DNA from: Caballeronia udeis
GTDB taxonomy: Bacteria; Pseudomonadota; Gammaproteobacteria; Burkholderiales; Burkholderiaceae
Assembly: GCF_001544555.2 (NCBI RefSeq)
Contig: NZ_FCOK02000019.1
Span: 62,001 to 126,000 of the forward strand
Length of the DNA stretch: 64,000 nucleotides
Direction of reading: 5' to 3'
The translations under genes and the position numbers were made by a program. Positions 58,501 to 64,000 of this stretch are shown piece by piece. Each line of letters starts with the position of its first letter. Positions within the stretch are counted from its first letter, which is position 1. The notes below the pieces were generated by a model that saw nothing but the letters and a program-made list of their open reading frames with translations, ran no database searches and was not told the origin of the DNA.

Positions 58501-59317
58501 CATACCAACCCGCGAACTGTTGTGCACTGAGCTTGATCGTGCCTTTGACAAACCGTGCTTCGTACCCGGACAGGAGCAGCAGCCATACCATCAATCGAGA
58601 CTGGTCGAACGCGCTACCGTAGTTATCGATCACCGCACCGAGTGCGCCTTTGTGTATGCCCCGTACCGGATCGATCTCAATGTTGTTCCGAACATACTGG
58701 TAAATCAGGTCCGGGTCATAGCGCAACGCGCGGGCCAACTCCTCGACCGACGCAGGTCCAGGCGGGGCGTTGTTCGTTACAACACCGTTCGCAGCGGTGA
58801 CGCCGAAACTGCGCAGCAGTCCTTCCTTAGGTGGATCGAAGTTTTGCAGATGAATTTCTTCCGAAGGAGCGTGCGTGCGCTCCAGGTTGAGTTTCGGGAG
58901 TGTTTCGATCGTGCCATTGCCGTTAATTCCCACCGGGAGTTCGCGGCCCACTCGTTCGTCATGAGTGCCTGCTTCGGCTGGGGCGAACGGGGGCATTAAC
59001 GCTCTGATACTGTTCGGCTGTGGAGCAAATTCCCGGTCAGCCGAAGTGGCTGTGGCCCTTAACAACTTTGACGTGGTCGACTCCAGCCTGCGGCGAATGA
59101 GCGGCTGTTGCGAAGCTTGCTGCGCGCTCGAGGCCGCGTCGCTTTCAACGACTGCAGGCATGGTGCTCGGAAACTGCGCATCGCCTGCTTCGGCGGTGCC
59201 TACAAAAAGAGCCAGCATGCCCAGCAACGTCCCAAGTACAGTACGCCGAACCGACTTTCGTTCTCGGATAACAAGGCGACTAGCCGCACGGGTATCCATT
59301 GATGCAGCATCCGGCAT
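55502..59317 (-). CDS. Secreted transglutaminase-like / DUF6531 / YD-repeat protein lacking the Rhs core
   Basis: This 1271-aa protein starts at ATG 59317 with GAGGAG 7 nt upstream and has an N-terminal export signal (RRTVLGTLLGMLALFVGTAEAG). Residues about 190-330 are transglutaminase-like, with His in IEHMWVKA and Asp in WFTFDPSYK. The usual nucleophile position reads GSAFDQSRLM, with no Cys, so protease or crosslinking activity is doubtful. From about residue 790 a DUF6531-type segment (DPIDMVLGNFLYEHQDV) leads into YD repeats (RYAYDGNDNLVSETD and similar). It stops within the repeats, and no Rhs-associated core or variable toxin tip follows. Base composition is less GC-rich than its neighbours, suggesting transfer. 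Confidence 0.8.
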   Translation of the reverse strand: MPDAASMDTRAASRLVIRERKSVRRTVLGTLLGMLALFVGTAEAGDAQFPSTMPAVVESDAASSAQQASQQPLIRRRLESTTSKLLRATATSADREFAPQPNSIRALMPPFAPAEAGTHDERVGRELPVGINGNGTIETLPKLNLERTHAPSEEIHLQNFDPPKEGLLRSFGVTAANGVVTNNAPPGPASVEELARALRYDPDLIYQYVRNNIEIDPVRGIHKGALGAVIDNYGSAFDQSRLMVWLLLLSGYEARFVKGTIKLSAQQFAGWYGLPTTNLCAVLNLMDQTQIPVHSVSPPREGNCPGSSVAMTSISIEHMWVKANIGGTWFTFDPSYKPHTMKPGVDLNVAAQYNAARFLGGVTGEGWTPGPGLPNPFIGTPDVAGIVDSLSMTSGGINVLAGNLAQWIRVNKPAATLSDVIGGKSIIPDFSGRLRQISNPLLDASWPTEELVDVPIGLKPTVRVLYQGIDQRFTSDAIYGKLLTITYNASHQPVLKLDGQTIGAAGSPVAPGADSVVRFGVSHNAYGSDRSDHAFEQHIRGGGTYLIVNGWGRTGRGLSQNYLKNLENVRAAGNPDNSEAVLGASLGVLGAQWLAQTNASASITERLANAHMVQQHQVGIAGFYQGAYVDLPSNMMSITQMDGNGTLENAVFDSNAMHMSILESTVVAQTSGVSAVSTIKLLAAAIKQGVRIYDSGGGHYATVIKPELRGCEAHLSNFQDYVDQGNRLLIPRDCKMTNGSWNGIGYFVLGDGYPRALGSIISGGFSGGFPTEASSAITYNNAASKLKSPESQVNFGGLDKVRGDPIDMVLGNFLYEHQDVRTGYGDGPDRLNFQRLYSSGMKNQSGPLGKGWTHNYDIRLRTGSDGFLGLGDRLALDAVAAIVEHKVSLDALNDPHPSAQKYLVAVVAQDWLGDQLINNTRTASFGMNSEVFVRLPDGRFSPPPGKPVSLSIIGNTAKYTTLGGGYYTFNLDKVSSYIHPDRRQISFTWSGDLLTRVDNSVGRSLTLAYANNRLQSVSSPQQTVRYAYDGNDNLVSETDPDGFTTRFEYGQPGRMTKFYQPGFPNTAVVSNTYDTLGRVQTQTSAAGNRYDYYFAGSRSEEVGPGGSSHANYFDGEGNLLQIGDSMGNWTIKDYDGQNRLVRETRPEKNRIEYTYLDQGCFLVPCEHNIRTISQFPRPGTNDPVLTQRFTYEMQTGNLATSEDGRGKISTRVYSDKLLIRTTQPVVDGVTPATDISYESVPAVGNDKPAFYRPVRVVEKIDGTRSTTTKIS

Positions 59318-59549
59318 CGAAATCTCCTCGAAATTTATTGGTGTCTTAGATTGCTGTCTGCTGTTCGAAAATTCGCGTGCGCAGCCCCGCCTCCCCTTTT
59401 CGGACGGGATGAATTCAGTTGTTCAGAAGTATTCGGACCAACCAGGCGCAGGCCCTATCTTCACGCTGTTGAAACCGCGCAAACGGGATTGCAAACAGCG
59501 CTGCCGATGGGTCCCGCTGCCCGTCTGGCGCACACGGTTGGGATCTCAC

Positions 59550-59840
59550 TTACGTCGTCATGCTGCTCTTAACGATGCTACGGTTACCAGCAGCGTCGTA
59601 GTAGTAATCTATGGTCTTGCTTTTCAAGCCGTCGTTGTAGGTGGCTTTGGTCAGCCTTCCCAGTGCGTCATAAGTGTAGGTAACGTCGCTGGCGGAAAAC
59701 GCCGCTGCTGCAAACGATAGCGATGCGATGCTAACTACGAAACCCGCGACCTGCCGTATCCCTGCACGCCGCAACCGGCAACGACCTGCATTGAGTTCTT
59801 TTCCCTGCCATACTTTTTCTGATCCTCTACTCATCGACAT
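59550..59840 (-). CDS. Small secreted YD-repeat protein (96 aa)
   Basis: ATG 59840 has AAGGGA 8 nt upstream. The protein has a basic start, a signal helix (about residues 32-48, VAGFVVSIASLSFAAAAFSA), and then two YD-type strands, VTYTYDALGRLTKATYNDG and KTIDYYYDAAGNRSIVKS. It is a mini YD-repeat protein encoded just before the large one on the same strand, with a 232-bp gap. It could be a partner of, or a remnant related to, the large protein. I know no function. Confidence 0.7.
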   Translation of the reverse strand: MSMSRGSEKVWQGKELNAGRCRLRRAGIRQVAGFVVSIASLSFAAAAFSASDVTYTYDALGRLTKATYNDGLKSKTIDYYYDAAGNRSIVKSSMTT

Positions 59841-60182
59841 GGCAAAATCCCTTTTTGATTTCTGTCGGTCATAGCCCGCATCGGAGCGCAACGAGTCGGT
59901 CACCCTCTCACTTCAGCGTCGACGCAGTAGTTCCTCATGGGTCTCGTGACTTACCCCGTTTCACCAGTTCGCGATATACGCATTACTAAACGACTACGAA
60001 TCTTACATGCAACCTACCGACTCCATCAATGTATATGTCGTCTATCAATTAGAAATCCGAAAGACATCAATAACAGTCCATATAATTTGTCACAAAGAGT
60101 GGAAAGATATTGCTAATACGCTAAATTACCTGCAATAATTCATCTGCGATCCTAAATAATAAAATAATTTAACAATTCGTAG
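59841..60182. other. AT-rich stretch upstream of the YD-repeat genes, no gene supported
   Basis: About 200 bp (59980-60182) are markedly AT-rich (for example CCTAAATAATAAAATAATTT) in a GC-rich genome. It probably contains the promoter of the two YD-repeat genes and marks transferred DNA. The AT-rich DNA ends exactly where a truncated pseudopilin frame begins at 60183. Confidence 0.6.
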
Positions 60183-60434
60183 TATCCTGAGAAACTGGAT
60201 GATCTGCTGCGCGACCCGCGTTATCCAGTGATACGCCGGTATCTGCGCAGGCTCTATCCAGATCGGATCACCGGAGATGCATTCATGTCGATTGCCGCCC
60301 CTGGCGACGGTGTGATGGGTGTGCACAGCGCTTCGCTGCGCACACCGGTCAAGACGGCCGGATTCCCTGAGAATCAGACGACATTCGCAGCGGCGCGAAG
60401 TTACCAGCAGTGGAAGTTTACGTATGCGCCATGA
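60183..60434 (+). pseudogene. 5'-truncated type II secretion-like pseudopilin gene
   Basis: The frame is open from 60183 (a stop TAG lies at 60180-60182) to TGA 60432-60434, encoding 83 residues. They begin YPEKLDDLLRDPRYP, continue IRRYLRRLYPDRITGD, and contain GDGVMGVHSAS, PVKTAGFP and YQQWKFTYAP. Such blocks follow one another in the C-terminal half of GspG/GspH-like prepilin-type secretion proteins (RRYLRKLYxDPxTG, GxxGVHS, YxxWxFxY). The prepilin peptidase site and N-terminal helix are missing. GTG 60228 could still start a 68-aa fragment, but I consider it a remnant cut by the AT-rich insert. Confidence 0.7.
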
Positions 60435-60455
60435 AGCTATAGCAGCACAATGCAA

Positions 60456-60486
60456 AACGCCCCAACGATTGACCCGTTGGGGCGTT
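60456..60486. terminator. Rho-independent terminator of gltA (possibly bidirectional)
   Basis: AACGCCCCAACG (60456-60467) and CGTTGGGGCGTT (60475-60486) form a perfect 12-bp stem with a 7-nt loop. On the reverse strand it is followed by TTGC-type sequence, and on the forward strand by TCTT. It lies 57 bp past the gltA stop and 22 bp past the pseudopilin remnant. Confidence 0.75.
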
Positions 60487-60542
60487 TCTTAACCCGCTGT
60501 ACATCGTGCAGCAATCCTTCCCGCGCAAGCCAGCGCTACACC

Positions 60543-61844
60543 TTACCGCTTATCAATCGCCTTCGCTTCGCGCGGCGTTTCACCAATAAACAATTGACGC
60601 GGACGGCCAATCTTCTGCTCCGGATCGGCGATCATTTCGTTCCACTGTGCAATCCAGCCCACCGTCCGCGCCATTGCGAACACGCACGTAAACATGGCCG
60701 TCGGAATGCCCAGTGCGCGCTGAACAATACCCGAATAGAAGTCCACATTCGGATACAGCTTACGCGACACAAAATACTCGTCTTCCAGCGCGATCTTTTC
60801 CAGCGCCATGGCCAGCTTGAACAACGGGTCATCATGCAGACCGAGCTCTTCAAGCACTTCATGACACGTTTCACGCATCAGCTTCGCGCGCGGATCGTAG
60901 TTCTTATAAACGCGATGCCCGAAGCCCATCAGCTTCACGCCCGAATTCTTGTCCTTGACCTGCTTGATGAACTCAGGAATGTTGTCGACAGAGCCGATCT
61001 CTTCCAGCATGTTCAGCGCAGCTTCATTCGCACCGCCATGCGCCGGGCCCCAGAGACAAGCAATCCCCGCAGCAATACAAGCAAACGGATTCGCACCCGA
61101 CGACCCGGCCAGACGCACGGTCGACGTGGACGCATTCTGCTCATGGTCCGCATGCAGGATCAGGATCCGGTCCAGCGCGCGCACGAGCACGTCGTTGACC
61201 TTGTACTCTTCGCACGGGTTCGAGAACATCATGTGCATGAAGTTCGCGCTGTACGACAGGTCGTTCTTCGGATAAACGAACGGCTGGCCGATCGTGAACT
61301 TGTACGCCATCGCCACCAGCGTGGGCAGCTTCGCGATCATGCGAATAGCCGACACTTCACGATGACGCGGGTCGTTGATATTCAGCGAGTCGTGATAGAA
61401 CGCCGACAGTGCACCGACAGCCGCCACGAGCACCGCCATCGGGTGTGCATCGCGACGGAAACCGCGGTAGAAGAAATGCATCTGCTCGTGAACCATCGTG
61501 TGCTTCGTGACGGTTTCAACGAAGTCAGCCTTCTGTTGGACCGTCGGCAGATCGCCGTGCAGCAGCGCGTAGCAGGTCTCCATGAAGTCAGCCTTGACCG
61601 CGAGTTCCTCAATCGGATACCCGCGATACAGCAACTCGCCCTTGTCGCCGTCGATGTACGTAATTGCGGAATTGCACGCCGCCGTCGACATGAAGCCCGG
61701 ATCGTACGTGAACTTGCCGGTCTGGCCGTACAGCTTGCGGATGTCGATTACGTCCGGGCCCAGGGTGCCCTTGTAGATCGGCATTTCAACGCTCGGCGAG
61801 TTGTCGCTGAACGATAGCGTGGCTTTAACATCTGACGGGGTCAT
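60543..61844 (-). CDS. gltA: Citrate synthase (type II)
   Basis: This 433-aa enzyme condenses oxaloacetate and acetyl-CoA. It begins [20 protein letters not shown] and has [20 protein letters not shown], the catalytic [10 protein letters not shown] and [14 protein letters not shown] His residues, and [13 protein letters not shown] with the catalytic Asp. Length and N-terminus are those of the NADH-regulated hexameric proteobacterial type. ATG 61844 has GAGGA upstream. It lies 88 bp downstream of sdhE, forming the sdh-gltA group. Confidence 0.96.
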   Translation of the reverse strand: MTPSDVKATLSFSDNSPSVEMPIYKGTLGPDVIDIRKLYGQTGKFTYDPGFMSTAACNSAITYIDGDKGELLYRGYPIEELAVKADFMETCYALLHGDLPTVQQKADFVETVTKHTMVHEQMHFFYRGFRRDAHPMAVLVAAVGALSAFYHDSLNINDPRHREVSAIRMIAKLPTLVAMAYKFTIGQPFVYPKNDLSYSANFMHMMFSNPCEEYKVNDVLVRALDRILILHADHEQNASTSTVRLAGSSGANPFACIAAGIACLWGPAHGGANEAALNMLEEIGSVDNIPEFIKQVKDKNSGVKLMGFGHRVYKNYDPRAKLMRETCHEVLEELGLHDDPLFKLAMALEKIALEDEYFVSRKLYPNVDFYSGIVQRALGIPTAMFTCVFAMARTVGWIAQWNEMIADPEQKIGRPRQLFIGETPREAKAIDKR

Positions 61845-61932
61845 AGCACATCCTCAATCGAAGTATGGAAACAGGTTTTCGATAATTCGCACGACACTTG
61901 CACGACCGCATGGGCTGGCTTAGTGAACTAAC

Positions 61933-62205
61933 TCAGGCAGAGCGCAGCATCTCCAGCACGCGGGTCATATCCGGCGAGGCCAGTTCGCCATCCGGTTCCT
62001 TGCGTGCCAGCAGCAAGTCCATCAGGTCGTTGTCGCTCAGTTCCAGCAGTTGCGTCAGCACACCAACGTCCGCGTCACTGAGGTCATGCTCATATCGGCT
62101 GAAAAAACGCTCGAAGATCAGATCGTTTTCCAGCAGACCGCGCCGCGCGCGCCAGCGAAGGCGTGCGCGGCGTAGAGGGTCGGACTGATGCCCGGAGTCA
62201 TTCAT
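61933..62205 (-). CDS. sdhE: Succinate dehydrogenase flavinylation factor (SdhE)
   Basis: This 90-aa protein helps attach FAD covalently to SdhA. The diagnostic RGxxE motif is at residues 22-26 (RGLLE) within RRGLLENDLIFERFF, followed by the helical segment LTQLLELSDNDLMDLLLARKEP. Length is the usual 85-95. Its ATG has AAGGA upstream and lies 14 bp after the sdhB stop, so it is co-transcribed with the sdh genes. Confidence 0.92.
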   Translation of the reverse strand: MNDSGHQSDPLRRARLRWRARRGLLENDLIFERFFSRYEHDLSDADVGVLTQLLELSDNDLMDLLLARKEPDGELASPDMTRVLEMLRSA

Positions 62206-62219
62206 GACACAAGTCCTTC

Positions 62220-62924
62220 TCAGACAGCGCGGCGCACCATCAATTCTTTAATCTTGCCAATGGCCTTCGTAGGATTCAGTCCCTTCGGGCACACATCGAC
62301 GCAATTCATGATCGTATGGCAACGGAACAGACGGTACGGATCTTCCAGGTTGTCGAGACGTTCACCTGTCGCTTCGTCACGGCTGTCCGCAATGAATCGA
62401 TAGGCTTGCAACAAGCCCGCCGGACCCACGAACTTGTCCGGGTTCCACCAAAAGCTCGGGCATGAAGTCGAGCAGCTAGCACAAAGAATGCACTCGTACA
62501 GGCCGTCAAGTTCGTCGCGCTCTTCAGGCGTTTGCAGACGCTCTTTTTCCGGCGGCGGCGTGTCGTTGATCAGGTACGGCTTGATCGAGTGATACTGGTT
62601 GAAAAACTGCGTGAAATCGCAAATCAGGTCACGCACGACGGGCAAGCCCGGCAGCGGACGCAGCACGATCTTCTGCGGCAGGTCATTCATGTTCTGCAAG
62701 CAGGCCAGACCGTTCTTGCCGTTGATATTCATGGCGTCCGAACCGCACACGCCCTCACGGCACGAACGGCGGAACGACAGCGTTTCGTCGACCGACTTCA
62801 GCTTCAGCAGCGCGTCCAGCAACATGCGCTCATGCGAGTCGATCTCGATCTCGTACGTCTGCATGCGGGGCGCCGCGTCCTTGTCCGGATCGTAGCGGTA
62901 GATTTCAAAAGTACGCTTTGCCAT
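62220..62924 (-). CDS. sdhB: Succinate dehydrogenase iron-sulfur subunit
   Basis: This 234-aa subunit carries the three Fe-S clusters: the 2Fe-2S site ([22 protein letters not shown], first ligands near residue 55), the 4Fe-4S site ([16 protein letters not shown]) and the 3Fe-4S site ([18 protein letters not shown]). It passes electrons from SdhA to quinone. ATG 62924 has AAGGAA upstream. It lies between sdhA (15 bp) and sdhE (14 bp). Confidence 0.96.
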   Translation of the reverse strand: MAKRTFEIYRYDPDKDAAPRMQTYEIEIDSHERMLLDALLKLKSVDETLSFRRSCREGVCGSDAMNINGKNGLACLQNMNDLPQKIVLRPLPGLPVVRDLICDFTQFFNQYHSIKPYLINDTPPPEKERLQTPEERDELDGLYECILCASCSTSCPSFWWNPDKFVGPAGLLQAYRFIADSRDEATGERLDNLEDPYRLFRCHTIMNCVDVCPKGLNPTKAIGKIKELMVRRAV

Positions 62925-62939
62925 TTCGATTCCTTTGCC

Positions 62940-64000
62940 TTAGAAGGTACGCGCTTTCGGCGGCACCGATTCGACCGTCAGCGGCGTCATGTGCACCGGC
63001 TTGTAGTCGAGCTTGTCGCCTTCGCTGAACCACAGCGTGTGCTTCATCCAGTTGTCGTCGTCGCGATGTTCGAAGTCGCTGTGCGCATGCGCGCCGCGGC
63101 TTTCCTTGCGCGCTTCGGCCGAGATCATGGTGGCACGCGCCACTTCGATCAGGTTCGCCAGTTCCAGCGCCTCGACCTTCGCGGTGTTGAACACCTTCGA
63201 CTTGTCCTTCAGATGCACATGCTTCACGCGCTCGGACAATTCCTTGACCTTGTCCACCCCTTCCGCCAGCAGCTTCGACGTGCGGAACACGCCGGCATGC
63301 GCCTGCATGGTCGAGCGGATGTCGCCCGCGATCGATTGCGTGTATTCACCCGACGACGACTTCTCCAGCACGGCGAGGCGTTCAAGCGCGGCGTCGGCGG
63401 CATCGGCCGGCAGCGGCTTGTGTTCCTTCATTTCCAGCGCATGCTTGATGATGTGGTTGCCGGCCGCGCGGCCGAACACCACCAGGTCCAGCAGCGAGTT
63501 CGTGCCAAGACGGTTCGCGCCGTGCACCGACACGCACGAGCATTCGCCGACCGCGTAGAAGCCGTTGACCGGCTCTTCATAGCCGCCCTTCAGCGTGCCC
63601 ACGACCTGGCCGTGAATGTTCGTAGGAATGCCGCCCATCTGGTAGTGGATGGTCGGCACGACTGGGATCGGTTCCTTGATGCAGTCGACGTTCGCGAACT
63701 TCATCGCGATCTCGCGGATCGACGGCAGCCGCTTCATGATGGTCTCGGCGCCAATATGCGACAGGTCCAGCAAGACGTGGTCCTTGTTCGGACCCACACC
63801 GCGGCCTTCCTTGATTTCCTGGTCCATCGAGCGCGAAACGAAATCGCGCGGCGCCAGATCCTTCAGCGTCGGCGCGTAGCGCTCCATGAAGCGTTCGCCG
63901 TCAGAATTGCGCAGGATCCCGCCTTCGCCACGGACGCCTTCGGTAATCAGCACGCCCGCACCGGCCACGCCGGTCGGGTGGAATTGCCAGAATTCCATGT
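62940..64000 (-). CDS. sdhA: Succinate dehydrogenase flavoprotein subunit (C-terminal part, runs off the window)
   Basis: The frame is open to the window edge at 64000, and the start lies beyond it. The visible 353 residues hold the active-site segment EFWQFHPTGVAGAG, the catalytic Arg region RFMERYAPTLKDLAPRD, HYQMGGIPTN, the GECSCVSVHGANRLGTNSLLDL flavin-binding loop, and the C-terminal RKESRGAHAHSDFEHRDDDNW. These are typical of SdhA. It is the first visible gene of the sdhA-sdhB-sdhE-gltA group. Confidence 0.97.
   Translation of the reverse strand, partial: MEFWQFHPTGVAGAGVLITEGVRGEGGILRNSDGERFMERYAPTLKDLAPRDFVSRSMDQEIKEGRGVGPNKDHVLLDLSHIGAETIMKRLPSIREIAMKFANVDCIKEPIPVVPTIHYQMGGIPTNIHGQVVGTLKGGYEEPVNGFYAVGECSCVSVHGANRLGTNSLLDLVVFGRAAGNHIIKHALEMKEHKPLPADAADAALERLAVLEKSSSGEYTQSIAGDIRSTMQAHAGVFRTSKLLAEGVDKVKELSERVKHVHLKDKSKVFNTAKVEALELANLIEVARATMISAEARKESRGAHAHSDFEHRDDDNWMKHTLWFSEGDKLDYKPVHMTPLTVESVPPKARTF

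Overview
The window is GC-rich and densely coded. Its gene orders (truA-trpF-trpB-methyltransferase-trpA-accD-folC, cvpA-purF-metZ, leuC-leuD-leuB-asd-fimV, and sdhA-sdhB-sdhE-gltA) are those of Burkholderiales, most likely Paraburkholderia, Caballeronia or Burkholderia sensu lato. This placement rests on recognised protein families and synteny, not on a database search.

Positions 1-10.9 kb are accessory. They hold the tail of a PiT phosphate permease, a 51-aa DUF3309 membrane peptide, an SDR oxidoreductase, and two small reverse-strand genes sitting behind a perfect LexA-type box. Next come an Xre/MbcA-RES toxin-antitoxin pair with a palindrome inside its promoter, a DNA topoisomerase IB with a PrpA-like phosphatase, a three-subunit membrane sugar dehydrogenase (Tat-type small subunit, GMC flavoprotein, triheme cytochrome c), and a DUF1345 membrane protein.

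Positions 11.2-32.8 kb form one forward alpha-glucan/trehalose cluster: glgA, glgE (with a large degenerate GH13-like N-terminal half), treS fused to maltokinase, glgB, glgX, treZ, malQ and treY. Together they can interconvert trehalose, maltose 1-phosphate and branched alpha-1,4-glucan: TreS and maltokinase feed GlgE and GlgB for polymer build-up, and GlgX, TreY and TreZ (with MalQ recycling) release trehalose again. No glgC or glgP is present here. A good match to a sigma-54 promoter lies upstream of glgA. A roughly 970-bp inverted-repeat element fills the glgB-glgX gap and ends exactly at the glgX start codon.

Positions 32.8-55.2 kb are conserved housekeeping, mostly on the reverse strand: a CNNM/CBS hemolysin-family protein, a sensor kinase with an unrecognisable ATP-binding domain, an FKBP isomerase (forward), metZ, purF, cvpA, a SPOR-domain protein, folC, accD, trpA, an orphan DNA methyltransferase between trpA and trpB, trpB, trpF, truA, fimV, asd, leuB, leuD, an entericidin-like lipoprotein and leuC.

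Positions 55.2-60.4 kb look like an insertion between leuC and gltA. They carry a 1271-aa secreted transglutaminase-like/YD-repeat protein without the usual Rhs core, a small secreted YD-repeat protein, an AT-rich stretch, and a 5'-truncated pseudopilin gene whose reading frame starts exactly where the AT-rich DNA ends. The window closes with gltA, sdhE, sdhB and a partial sdhA (reverse strand). No tRNA, rRNA, CRISPR array or intact insertion sequence was recognised.
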